DNA of 64,000 nt, from the NCBI RefSeq assembly GCF_035582795.1, contig NC_134365.1, positions 222,287,887 to 222,351,886 on the forward strand, read 5' to 3'. The DNA comes from Mycteria americana (Eukaryota > Chordata > Aves > Ciconiiformes > Ciconiidae). The notes under the pieces were generated by a model that saw only the letters and a program-made list of their open reading frames with translations, had not been told where the DNA came from and ran no database searches. This document shows positions 10,918 to 20,894 of this stretch, in pieces. The position numbers and the translations under genes were made by a program. Position 1 is the stretch's first letter; the number at the start of each line of letters is the position of its first letter.

Positions 10918-11030
10918 TGCGTCGCGGCTAAAATAACTTCCATGCTGAGTCGAAGGATTTTGATTTTCCTCATTTTCCAGCTGCAGGCTCGTTGTGACTA
11001 ATTTCCTCATTCTATTTCCCTCCCTGGCCG
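10918..11030. other. AT-rich islet with a Maf/AP-1-like site
   Basis: A short stretch of ordinary base composition is flanked by more than 70% GC sequence. It contains atgctgagtcg (about 10941-10951), an imperfect relative of the MARE at 8561. It could be a conserved enhancer. No coding signal is seen. Confidence 0.3.
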
Positions 11031-12059
11031 GTGAGCTCCACTGCCGGGTCCGGCTCCGGCCCTTGGCACGGCCGCGGCTGCTCCCTACCCTCGGCCTCCT
11101 GCTCGAGGCGCTGCCGAAGCCGGCAGCGCCGGGGGCCGGAGCCGGCTGCAGACCCCCCCGGGGTGATGCTGCACGAGCAGCCCCTGAGCCGGGGCCAGCC
11201 CTGGCCAGCAAACCCCCTCCCCGAGCCAGCGGTGGGACAGGGCCGGCACCGGCCAGGGCTGCTCCCGGTCAGAGACGGTTGCCTGCATGGGGGGATCCTG
11301 GGACAGACGAGGGATGGCCAGAGGGATGACGGATGGATGGGCATGGATGGGGCCAGCCAGGCCAGGCCGCGCTCCACGGCTCGGGGTGAGAAAACAGCCC
11401 GGCACCGCTCACACCGACAGCGGAGGCGCAGACGAGGCACACCGTCAAGCACACCAGCACCGGGCCGGTTTGGCACCTCCCGACGCTACGGTCAGACCAA
11501 AGCTCCGGGCGCGGGATGCCCGACCCCTGCTCCCAGCCCACGCAGGGCACGCACCACACCTACACCCGCTGGCCGGCACGACTGCTGCCACGAGGTGTGC
11601 CGGCCTCGGGCGCCTCCCGGCATCACCAGAAATACCCCCGCACCCGCGGATGCTCCCGGCTACCTGCACCCCGCGGTCCCAGCGCCAGCCCCGCCGCCCA
11701 CCCCAGCCGAAACACCCGCCACAGCTCAGCCCCACAGCGGGCGCTGGGTGATGTCCCCACGTGCCACCGCCAGCGCTTCGGCGGCTTCTCCTTCCACCAA
11801 GAAAAGAGGAGTGAGCCCAGCGGGACCCCAGCCCATGCACCCACCCACACAGCCCCGGCCGCGCTGTGCCCCTCCTGGGGGAGACGTCTCCCCCAGGCAC
11901 TCGGGGACCCATGGGTGCCCCTGCTCTGCAGCGAGCCGGCAGCGGGACGGCACCGAGAGGCGGCACAGGCCGAACCGGGAGCTGGCATTTGAACAACGGC
12001 ATAGCGCATCCCCCCACTGCCCCCCAGCACATCCCCCCGCTGCACCCCGCGCCAAGAGG

Positions 12060-12135
12060 GGAGGGGAAGGCAAGGGAGGAGAGGACAGGGGAGGGGAGGG
12101 GAGGGGAGGGGAGGGGAGGGGAGGGGAGGGGAGGG
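12060..12135. repeat. (GGGGA)n purine tract, potential G-quadruplex
   Basis: At least eight consecutive ggggag/agggg units follow a degenerate purine lead-in. Runs of four G separated by single A meet the usual G-quadruplex pattern on the plus strand, which is the non-transcribed-sense side for RHOG. Confidence 0.92.
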
Positions 12136-12379
12136 CTCCCCGAAGCCCCTCCAGAGGTGACCCCAAGCCCAGGCGGGATTCACAAAAGGAGAGATGCGGG
12201 GCTGTGGCACAGACTCACCGTCTGCCCGGCCGGGAGGGCCCGGGGTGGCCCCGGGGGTGGCCCAGCAACAAGCGCCCACCACAGCCAGACGCCCGCCCCG
12301 GGGACAGCCCTGTCACACAGCAGCGCTGACCGCGCTCCCCTGCTGCGCCGTGCCACCCCCGCACCTCCCCACATGCCGC

Positions 12380-12830
12380 AGTGTGCGAGCGCACAGCAGT
12401 GCGAGCGCTGCAGCGTGCACCGCGGCGTGCGACGGGCACGGCAGTGCCAGGGCTGCCGTGTGCACCGCAGCGTCTGTGTCCTGTCTGCTGAACACGTGTC
12501 GCAGCGCGTCCGTTGCAGCGTGTGAGAGCGTGTGCAAGTGATGCGTGTGCTGCAGTGCATGCAGTGTTGCAATGAGGGTCGCAGTGTGTATGTGACGTTC
12601 AGCGTGTGTCGTAATGGGCGTGTTGCAAGGTGCGTGCAGCACGGTGCCGTGCACGGGTGTTGCAGCGGGTGGGTGCAGTGTGTGTCTGCGATGATGTGCG
12701 GTGCGGTGCGTGCAGTGTGTGTGTGCAGTGCCCATGTTGTACCTTTCAGCGGGTGCAGTGTGCGGTGCAGGACCCTGCAGCGTGTGCACTGCGTGTTGCG
12801 GTGGGGTGCCTGGTGTGCAGCAGGAGCAGT
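12380..12830. repeat. degenerate GTGCAGTG-type repeat flank
   Basis: Diverged 'gcagtgtg' and 'gtgtgcagtg' words recur without a fixed period. It appears to be an older part of the array that follows it. Confidence 0.6.
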
Positions 12831-13395
12831 GGGCAGTGCAGTGCAGTGGGCAGTGCAGCGGGCAGTGCAGTGGGCAGAGGATTGCAGTGCAGCGGGCAGT
12901 GCACTGGGCAGAGGGTGCAGTGCAGTGTGCAGTGCAGCAGGCAGTGTGCAGCGCAGCGGGCAGTGCAATGGGCAGTGCCGTGCAGTGCCATGGGCAGTGC
13001 AGTGCAGCAGGCAGTGTGCAGCGCAGCGGGCAGTGCAATGGGCAGTGCCGTGCAGTGCCATGGGCAGTGCAGTGCAGCAGGCAGTGGGCAGCGCAGCGGG
13101 CAGTGCAATGGGCAGTGCTGTGCAGTGCCATGGGCAGTGCAGTGCAGCAGGCAGTGGGCAGCGCAGCGGGCAGTGCAATGGGCAGTGCCGTGCAGTGCCA
13201 TGGGCAGTGCAGTGCAGTGCAGCAGGCAGTGGGCAGCGCAGCGGGCAGTGCCGTGCAGTGCCCTGGGCAGTGCAGTGCAGTGCAGCGCAGCGCAGCGCAG
13301 CGGGCAGTGCCGTGCCGTGCAGTGCCGTGCCGTGCAGTGCCGTGCCCTGGGCAGTGCAGTGCAGCAGTGCAGCGCAGCGCAGCGCCCCCTGGCGA
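12830..13395. repeat. GCAGTG minisatellite with a 70-bp higher-order unit
   Basis: The array is built from gcagtgcag, gggcagtg and gccatgggcagt words. A 70-bp composite unit, marked by 'gcaatgggcagtgc', recurs at 12965, 13035, 13105 and 13175, so the spacing is exactly 70 three times. The right-hand part is a truncated and scrambled version. It ends about 650 bp from the RHOG exon 1 donor. Confidence 0.92.
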
Positions 13396-14048
13396 GCAGC
13401 GCCGGGCAGGCCGCGCAGTGCCGGGCCCTTCACGCCGCGAGCGGTGCGGGCAGCGCCGGGGCAGGGCGGGCAGGGCCGGGGCGGTGCCAGGGCAGCGGGG
13501 GCGGGGGGCGCGGTGCCGGTGGGTGCAGTGGGTGCAGTGGGTGCAGTGCCCGGTGCAGCGGCCCCGCGGAGGGGTCCGGGCCGGTTCTGCCCCCGCTCTG
13601 TCCCGGCAGCTGCCGGCCCCGCTCCCGCCCGGAGCTCCGCGCCCGGGGCCATCCCCGGGCTCCGCTGGGCGGCTGGGGCCCGCGCCCCCGGACCCCCGGC
13701 ACCCCGGAAGCCCCGGCACCCCGGAAGCCCCGTTATCCCTGGACCCCCGTTAGCCCCCGCCCCGCTCCGGGCGGGTCCCGGTGCCGGCGCCCCCGCCCTG
13801 GCCCCGGCGGGCGGCTCCTCCCGCCGCCCCGACCCGGACCCCAACCCGGAGCCGGTACCGGCCGGGACCCCCGGCAGCGGGACCCCGGGGAGCGGGACCC
13901 CCATCCCTCTCCGGGCACCGCCGGCTGCCCCCGTCCCGGCAGCGGGACCCGCCCCCCCCCCGCTCGTACCGGCGGCGGCCCCCGCCGCCCGGAGCCCCCC
14001 GCCCCGCCCCGCCCCGGCCCCGGCCCCGGCCCCCGGCCCCGCACTCAC

Positions 14049-14400
14049 CCCGGGGCATGGCGCGGCGGCTCCGGGCGGCGGGCGCGGGGCCGGAGCGGCA
14101 GCAGGAGGAGGAGGAGGAGGAGGAGGAGGAGGAGGAAGTCTGCGGCCGCCTCCTCCCGCCGCCCCGGGCGGTCCCGCGGAGAAACTTCCCTCCGCCGCGC
14201 CCGGCCCCCGCCCGCCCCGCCGCTTCCTTCCTCGGCCCGGGCCGGGGGGCCGGGGGCCTCCCCTCGGGAGGGCGCCGGGGGCGGCGGGGGGGGCTCCCGG
14301 GGGAGCGCAGCCCCCGGCGCCCTTCGGCATCGCCCCGCGGCCCGGCCCCGGCCCCCCGCTCCCCCCCCCCCGGGGCCGCCCCGCCCGGAGTGGGGTCCGG
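14049..14400 (-). other. RHOG: putative RHOG non-coding exon 1
   Basis: On the minus strand the CpG island contains ATGCCCCGGG followed immediately by the donor GTGAGT (14048-14043), a near-perfect vertebrate 5' splice site. The leader upstream carries an (AGG)11 run on the plus strand (14103-14136), read as (CCT)n in RHOG sense. The 5' boundary is a guess. Splicing to 4156 creates a five-codon upstream ORF (ATG at 14058-14056, stop in exon 2). Position and orientation fit RHOG, but another minus-strand transcript cannot be excluded without RNA evidence. Confidence 0.5.
14103..14136. repeat. (AGG)n trinucleotide run in the RHOG leader
   Basis: Eleven consecutive agg triplets, giving a polypyrimidine CCT run in the inferred RHOG 5'UTR. 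Confidence 0.9.
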
Positions 14401-14880
14401 CTGCGGGCGGAGCAGGAGCGGGGCCGGGGGAGCCGGGCCGGGGGTGCGGGAGCCCACCCCCTCCCCACGCCGGGCCGCGGCAGGGTCGGGGCGGGACCCC
14501 TGTGCCGGAGCCCGGGAGCCCCCTCGGGCCCCGGCCCCCGGGCCAGGCTGCAGCGGGCGGGGTCCGGCTCCTGGCGCTGGCGCTGGGCCCGGCCCCGGCC
14601 CCGCGGGACCCCCCGGCACAGGGGCCTGCAGCCCCCGGGCCGCGCTGGGAGCAGAGACCTCGCCCTCGCCCTCCCCCGGCCCCACGGTGCCCAGGGCTCG
14701 GGCGAGCGGTGCTTGGGGGTCCCGGATGGCGGGGAGGGACAGGGCCGGGCCGGGGTAGCCCACTGCCAGCCCGGGGGGCCGGGAGCTCTGGGGAAACCTC
14801 ACTGCAGGGGCAGGGGGCTGCGGGGGGGCTGAGGAGGGAGGGGAGCCCGCACCGGCCGGGGCTTCCTGGGGACGCGAGGG

Positions 14881-16170
14881 GAGATGGCAGGCAGGGAGAT
14901 GGCAGGCAGGGGATGGCAGGCAGGGGATGGCAGGCAGGGATGGCAGGCAGGGGAGATGGCAGGCAGGGGATGGCAGGCAGGGAGATGGCAGGCAGGGGAT
15001 GGCAGGCAGGGATGGCAGGCAGGGGAGATGGCAGGCAGGGGATGGCAGGCAGGGGATGGCAGGCAGGAGATGGCAGGCAGGGAGATGGCAGGCAGGGGAT
15101 GGCAGGCAGGAGATGGCAGGCAGGGGAGATGGCAGGCAGGGGATGGCAGGCAGGGGATGGCAGGCAGGGGAGATGGCAGGCAGGAGATGGCAGGCAGGGG
15201 ATGGCAGGCAGGGGATGGCAGGCAGGGAGATGGCAGGCAGGGGATGGCAGGCAGGGATGGCAGGAAGGGGGGATGGCAGGCAGGGGATGGCAGGCAGGGG
15301 AGATGGCAGGCAGGGAGATGGCAGGAAGGGGGGATGGCAGGCAGGGAGATGGCAGGCAGGGATGGCAGGAAGGGGGGATGGCAGGCAGGGGATGGCAGGC
15401 AGGAGATGGCAGGCAGGGATGGCAGGAAGCGGGGATGGCAGGCAGGGAGATGGCAGGCAGGGATGGCAGGCAGGGGATGGCAGGCAGGGATGGCAGGAAG
15501 GGGGGATGGCAGGCAGGGGATGGCAGGCAGGGATGGCAGGCAGGGGAGATGGCAGGCAGGGAGATGGCAGGAAGGGGGGATGGCAGGCAGGGGATGGCAG
15601 GCAGGGGATGGCAGGCAGGGGATGGCAGGCAGGGGAGATGGCAGGCAGGGGATGGCAGGCAGGAGATGGCAGGCAGGGAGATGGCAGGCAGGGGAGATGG
15701 CAGGCAGGGGATGGCAGGCAGGGAGATGGCAGGAAGGGGGGATGGCAGGCAGGGGATGGCAGGCAGGGATGGCAGGAAGGGGGGATGGCAGGCAGGGGAT
15801 GGCAGGCAGGAGATGGCAGGCAGGGAGATGGGAGGCAGGGAGATGGCAGGCAGGGAGATGGCAGGCAGGGATGGCAGGCAGGGATGGCAGGAAGGGGGGA
15901 TGGCAGGCAGGGGATGGCAGGCAGGAGATGGCAGGCAGGGAGATGGCAGGCAGGGGAGATGGCAGGCAGGAGATGGCAGGCAGGGGAGATGGCAGGCAGG
16001 GGAGATGGCAGGAAGGGGGGATGGCAGGCAGGAGATGGCAGGCAGGGGATGGCAGGCAGGAGAGGTGGCAGGCAGGGGATGGCAGGCAGGGGAGATGGCA
16101 GGCAGGGGATGGCAGGCAGGGGAGGTGGCAGGCAGGGGATGGCAGGCAGGGGAGGGCAGGCAGGGGAAGG
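14881..16170. repeat. 1.3-kb minisatellite of about 14-bp units
   Basis: More than 80 copies of the core GATGGCAGGCAGG are separated by one to four G/A bases, so units vary between about 13 and 17 bp. A scattered variant reads ggcaggaagggggg. The array is nearly pure G/A/T/C-asymmetric (G-rich on plus) and produces very long spurious reading frames of MAGRGWQAG or CLPSPACH repeats. It lies between the RHOG and STIM1 CpG islands. Confidence 0.97.
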
Positions 16171-17400
16171 CAGCCCCTGCCCAAGGGCTGCCATCGGGGT
16201 CTGGGTGGGGAGAGATGGGGATGGGGAGAGTGGGGACCAGCTGCCCTGGGGGGGAACCGGGGCCACCCTGCTGCACCCCAAGGGGGCCCAGCAGAGTCCC
16301 AGGGCTGCAGCAGGGGCAGAGCCCCCGAGCATGGCCTTGTCCTGCTGGGTCAGGGCCAGAGGACACCCAGGTGCTGTGAGGGTCCCCACAAGGGCCAGGT
16401 CCCCCAAGCTGGGGGTCCCCATAAGGGCCAGGTCCCCCCAGCAGCACCCGAGGCAGCACGCGCAGCCCATGAGGGTCCATGGCTGCCAGCCCTGGGGCAG
16501 GAGGGTCTTGTGGGGGAGACGTGGCTGCCGGGGACGGAGGCGAGGCTGTTCTTCGGGGAGCGAGCGTGCCTGCCCCCATCCTCATCCCATGTGTGTCAGA
16601 GCCACGGGGGTTCTCCAGGCACGGGACCCCCCTGCCCGCACCCGGGATCTTCCCCCACACCAGCACGGAGGACCGGGGCTGGGACCCGACCGGGAACCCT
16701 CTGCCTGGAAGCAGTCTGTCAGCTGCCTGCGGCTCGGGGCACTGCCCGCTCGCCTCCATGGCCAGCCCTGTGTTCCATCCCGGGCACCCACCGTGGCCGG
16801 GGCTCCCCAGGCGCTGCCAGCCCTGCAGCGGGTACCCCCCGTCCCGCATCCCCGGGGCGGCGGCGGGGGCACTGCCCGGCGGACAGGCGCCTGCTCCGGG
16901 GACCCAGGCGATGGCTCTCGGGGCAGCGGGGCCGGAGCAGGGTGGGATTTTGCTTCCGGGCTGGAGGCTGTGGAGCTATTCTGGGGCCGGATCCAATCCC
17001 TGCAGGGAGCTTCGCTTTCGGCCCCGGTGCTGAGGGAAAAGGACGTGTGAAACCTTAGCCCCTGACCTTCCCGTTCCCCGCTGCGGGCTGACGGGCTTCG
17101 GGCACTGATGGCCACGGATCCCCATGGCACCGGTCCAGCACTGGTGAGCAGCGATGCAGCCAGGAGCACGTGGCCCTGGCGAGGCGTTGCAGCCCTCGAG
17201 GGGTGTCGAAGTGTGGCTGCGAGCAACCGCACGCTCAGAGGTCGAAATGGCTCTGTCCCGACGAGCCGGGGTGCGCCGATGTGTCGGGGTGCTCTGACGA
17301 GCTGGGATGTTCTGACAAGCCAGGACGCTCTGATGAGCTGGGGTGCTCTGACAAGCCTTCCCCGGGGCTGGAGGCGGATTCCCTCAGAGAGGTCACCCAT
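16171..17400. other. RHOG-STIM1 intergenic sequence
   Basis: GC-rich, with no gene recognised. It contains a 33-bp direct duplication (16381-16413 and 16414-16446, 'ggtccccacaagggccagg' type) and the repeat at 17251-17358. Confidence 0.5.
17251..17358. repeat. about 20-bp tandem repeat (gctctgacgagctgggg units)
   Basis: Five or six degenerate copies of ggtgctctgacgagctgg / gacgctctgatgagctgg occur head-to-tail just upstream of the STIM1 CpG island. Confidence 0.85.
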
Positions 17401-17720
17401 CCAGGCGTCACACGCAGCCGCCCCTGCTTAGCTTCCGCGCCGCGCCGGCGGCCCGTGCCCACAGCCAGGGCATTCCCCCCTGCGCCCGCCAGAGGCCGCT
17501 GCGGCTCAGCGGCGGGCGCGGGGAGCCCGGCGGAGGGCGGGGGGGGAGGAAGCGGGGGGGCGTGGCCAACTGCCCGCCCCTGATTGGCCGGGCGACGGCG
17601 CGGGGCGGCCCCGCCCCGCGGAGGGTCTGGCACGGCGGCGGGTGGCTCCGCCCCCTGTCACCGAGCGTGCGGCGGCGGCGCCAGGGCCCGGTGCGCAGCG
17701 GGGCGCGGGGGGCGGGTGCC

Positions 17721-17985
17721 GGGAAGAGACCACCGCTGCGGGGGGGTGCGGGGCTGTCCCGGGAGAGGCCGCGGCGGGGGGGGTGTCCCGGGAGGGACCG
17801 CTGCTGGAGAGGAAGGTGGGGGACGGAGCGGCCCGGGGAGAGGTTATGGGGGGGGGGGGGGGGAGCAGGGTTGTCCCGGTAGAGACCACTGCTGAGGAGA
17901 AGGGGGAGGCAGGGCTCTCCGGGGAGAGACCACTGCTGCGGGGGGGGGGCGGGGGGAGTCTCTCCCGGGAGAGACCACTGCGGGG
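17721..17985. repeat. degenerate tandem repeat in the STIM1 promoter/leader
   Basis: About seven copies of cgggagagaccactgctg, separated by G-runs of varying length, start near 17721, 17758, 17787, 17832, 17875, 17917 and 17962. They include uninterrupted runs of more than ten G. The array may lie within transcribed 5'UTR. Confidence 0.75.
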
Positions 17986-18232
17986 GGGCGGCCAGGGGGG
18001 CAGACCCCGGGTCTGTTTCCGGGGGCGGGCGGGGGCCGGTGGCAGTTGCCCGGCCCGGGGCAGCGGGAAGCCGGGCCCGGGCGGGAACACCGGGGAATAA
18101 CCCGCCGTCCCGCAGCTGGCGACGGCCGCAGCCCCGCGGAGCGCAGCCCCGGAGCGCCCGGCCCGTGCCGCCTGGCCGAGGGGGACGGCGGAGCCGAGCT
18201 GAGGTGAGCGGCCGGGCCCAGCGCCGGGGCCG

Positions 18233-18250
18233 ATGCCGAGGAGGAGCTGA
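18233..18250 (+). other. STIM1: short upstream ORF in the STIM1 leader
   Basis: ATG CCG AGG AGG AGC TGA gives MPRRS and then stop. It ends 34 nt before the STIM1 start codon. The start context is weak (C at -3, C at +4). Translation is an inference. Confidence 0.4.
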
Positions 18251-18284
18251 CAGCGGCGGGGGAAGCGGCGAGGCAGGCGCGGAA

Positions 18285-18393
18285 ATGGATTTACGGTCGG
18301 GAGTGGCCGTGTGGGTCCTGTGCGGCTTCCTCCTGCAGCAGGGCCGGGGGGAGCGGCCCCCCGGCTCCCACCTGGACGAGACCGCCATCGCAG
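18285..18393 (+). CDS. STIM1: STIM1 coding exon 1 (signal peptide)
   Basis: STIM1 is the single-pass ER membrane protein that senses lumenal Ca2+ and activates Orai channels during store-operated calcium entry. This exon encodes 36 codons plus one base. The start is chosen because it opens a clear signal peptide (a hydrophobic core VAVWVLCGFLL, with likely cleavage near residue 22). The context has G at -3 and G at +4, and the MD...LW/VW-type N-terminus resembles mammalian STIM1. The upstream frame stays open for a while but has no ATG. The exon ends at CAG|GTGAGA in phase 1 and joins exon 2 to recreate the conserved [10 protein letters not shown]. The lumenal linker after the signal peptide is about ten residues shorter than in human and of different composition. 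Confidence 0.9.
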
Positions 18394-20805
18394 GTGAGAC
18401 CGGCCGGCCCGGCGGGCTCCCCCCTCTCCTCCTTCAGACCCCGTTCCCCGGCTACCCGGGGCCGCTCCCCGCCGGGTTCCCAGGGCTGCCGGCCCCGTCG
18501 GAGCGGCGGGGATCCCTGGGGCACCCGGTGCATGCGGGCCGGCGCCGTGCCGCGCCCCGGGGAGGCCGCCGTTCCCCCCGCCGGGCCGGCGTCGGAGCCT
18601 CCGGCGCCGGGGGCTGCGGGCGGGTTCCTCCGCCCAGGGGCAGGGAGCCGCGACCGGGCTCGGCCGCCTCGTGGGGTCTGCGGGGCAGGGCCGCTGCCGG
18701 CCGCGTCCCGGGTCCGCCTCGGCGACCCCGGGCGCCGGGGGCGAGGGTCGGGGCAGCGGAAAGGCCCCGCGTTCGTTTCTGCGATGGGCTCGGCGATTTG
18801 CGAAGGAGCGGTTTGCAGCGGGGTTTGGATCGCGGCCCGGCGTGTTCAGAAAACGCCGGTGTTGAGGGTTTTTTAAGGACGTTGCCAGGCCGGGGGTGGG
18901 GGTCCCGAGGGTCGCCTACGCTTGCCGTGCCTCCGGCCGGCCCTCGCCCCGCGCCGGGCCAGCGCTGCCCGCCTCGGCCCTGAAGAGGAGCGGTAGCAGA
19001 GACCGCGCAGCCGGCTGTTCTCTTTGCCCCCTTACTTCCCTCCCCTCCGCCCGAAAGCCAACAGCCCAGCCGAAAAGAAAGGAGAAGCCCGAGCCCCTCT
19101 GGACTTGGGTGGATTTTCCCCCGGGAGCCAGGCTTTAGCGGCACGCTGCTGCCAGAGCCAGCCTCGGCGGAGGGCCGGGAATGGGTGAAACCAGCGTGGG
19201 CACCGGTGTCTGCTCTGTGTCCTTGTGACGGTCCCTGAGGTCAGAGCTGGGAGCCTGCTCAGTAAAACGTGCTTTTAGTTGTCGGTAGTGAAGCAGAAAT
19301 CCTCAGCTCCGCACCTTGTCGTTGCGGCGGCGCCAAGTTCTCGCCCGCTAACAGAAAAAACAGTGAGTCGTGTCCTGTGAGCACTGCAGGCGAAGAAATT
19401 GCTTTCTAAAGGGGAAAACTCCCACTGAAGCTGAAGCACTGCCGGCCTGGGTGCGGGCCAGCCCTTCCGAGCACGACTTTCTGCTCGGCGGCGAGCAGAG
19501 CTGTCAGCATCAGGGTGGCTCTGCGCCTCCACCGCCGTCATCCGCAGCCTGGATCCGCTGTGGAGGGTCCCGCCTGGCGCGGGCTTCCACAAGGGATAAC
19601 GCGCCGGTTCACGGCGGTAAAGAAGGCGGTGAGCACCTCTGAACCCCGATTGCGGCAGGGAGGTGCTGTGTTTGGCGCTGGGTGGGTGCAAGGCTGCTCC
19701 CTTGCCGAGCTTTTCAGGCCGATGTGTTGGCGAGGGGACGGGGACGGGAGCTCACGCAGGGTTTTTGTTACAGTGGAAGGTGCAGGTGTGGGCGTTCACG
19801 TTCACACAGGTGAAAGTTGCCGCAGCGGCGTTGCGAAGGAGGCGTTCCGCTCTGTGTACGGAGCTGGGTGGTGAGCACAACAGGCGAGGCCCTGGAACCG
19901 CAGTATCAGGCGAACGATCGGGAACTCGGTGTCTGATTCCTGGGCAGGCAGATTGTTTCATCTTGGCGACGTGATGATTTATGTGACTTACTTTTTTTTT
20001 TTTTTTCCCCCCCTTAATATCGACCGCATGCTAGCTGTTCTGTAAGAAGTTGCTTTTTATATTCTTCATACGTGATCCTAAATCCTTAGGCCAGTTCACA
20101 TCCAGTCTGCTCCATTAAGGAAACTGGATCTCTGCAGTCCTGATGAAGCAAGGTTTATGCCTCCAAGGAATTTCCAGATGAGTTATTTTTGGAGGCCCTG
20201 CAGAAGTGTGGCAGCCCTGGTGATTCAGCTGCTGACTTGCTCTTCTCTCGGAGCAGAGGCAGAGCAGGCAGGGAGCCATCCAGAGACCTGGTCTCTTTAA
20301 TAAAATCACCTACAGGTGGGCTTTTCCTGCAAAAGAGGTACTTTTCTTTACTCTTGGTTATTCACAACTGGTATGTTCTAGTTACTTCTGGGTTTAAAAA
20401 CCTGCAGAGCAGTTCATGGCACCTTGCTTGCAAGGGCATAGCTGGGTACAGGTTGAAACCCAAAATGTGCAGATGAGCGCGGTCGATGAGGGATTTGTTC
20501 GCTCCGAATGCGGGTGCCTCGCCGTGTAACTGCACCCTGTCCCTTGCTGGGGTAGCTGGGAAGTTCAGTGGTGCTCGCTGCACGCTGCTAATGCAGCTGG
20601 AAGTTAATGCCTCCTCTGAGGTCGCTTGGCCATTTGCTTTTTAGCTTTTAGAGCTGTTGCTCGCAGTTCAGTGCAGTGAATATCCTCAGATAGCACATGA
20701 CACTTTTCCTTACGAGTCCCTTGGAAGCAGAACATGAGGGTTGCGTTGGCCGCACACACGTCTGCAGCAGCACAGGTTCTTGCCGTGAGGCGGAGGTAGG
20801 TGTTG

Positions 20806-20868
20806 GATGGATTTTTGAAAGTGAAAGGGTTCATTTTTGATGGATTTTCGAAAGTGAAAGCGTTCTTC
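20806..20868. repeat. 33-bp direct duplication next to a T26 tract
   Basis: Two adjacent copies of gatggattttt/cgaaagtgaaag start at 20806 and 20839 (offset 33). They are followed directly by 26 T at 20869-20894. The T-run may be the tail of a minus-strand retroposed sequence. Confidence 0.75.
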
Positions 20869-20894
20869 TTTTTTTTTTTTTTTTTTTTTTTTTT
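20869..20894. repeat. poly(T) tract, 26 bases
   Basis: Uninterrupted T run. It gives a spurious lysine-rich frame on the minus strand. Confidence 0.95.

Larger units (their letters stand above)
4157..14048 (-). other. RHOG: RHOG intron 1
   Basis: The interval lies between the exon 2 acceptor (4157) and a strong minus-strand donor, GTGAGT, at 14048-14043. At about 9.9 kb it fits the mammalian arrangement of one non-coding exon far upstream of the single coding exon. It is very GC-rich with short AT-rich islets near 7135-7400 and 10918-11030. I see no other coding gene in it. Tandem arrays are listed separately. The extent depends on the exon 1 assignment. Confidence 0.6.
13400..14850. promoter_or_regulatory. 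RHOG: CpG island, RHOG promoter region
   Basis: This is a dense CpG stretch with multiple GC boxes (for example the gccccgcccc cluster at 14001-14015) spanning the putative RHOG first exon. No TATA box is apparent at the exon. A CpG-island, dispersed-start promoter is the usual design for this gene family and is inferred here. Confidence 0.6.
17420..18284 (+). promoter_or_regulatory. STIM1: STIM1 CpG-island promoter and 5'UTR
   Basis: This is a dense CpG stretch with GC boxes (for example around 17595-17612) and an inverted CCAAT box (ATTGG at 17583-17587). No TATA box is seen. The transcription start is probably between about 17.6 and 18.2 kb but cannot be fixed from sequence. The downstream part holds a run of gggagagaccactgctg repeats and a short upstream ORF. 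Confidence 0.65.

Noticed and set aside
12180-13753. Long Cys/Gln/Ala-rich frames on both strands
   Set aside because: Translations of the GCAGTG minisatellite. No start context or homology.
14881-16170. CRISPR-like array
   Set aside because: There are repeats but no unique spacers. Units are 13-17 bp and the genome is vertebrate.
13750-17058. Frames of 700 to more than 1200 aa with MAGRGWQAG or CLPSPACH repeats
   Set aside because: Products of the 14-bp minisatellite, open in several frames on both strands. Not a repeat-protein gene.
18196-18212. Splice donor-like gaggtgagc in the STIM1 leader
   Set aside because: Using it would bypass exon 1's ATG and signal peptide. The donor at 18394 restores the conserved protein exactly.
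18039-18284. In-frame N-terminal extension of STIM1
   Set aside because: The open frame continues upstream but contains no ATG there, and the signal peptide begins at 18285.
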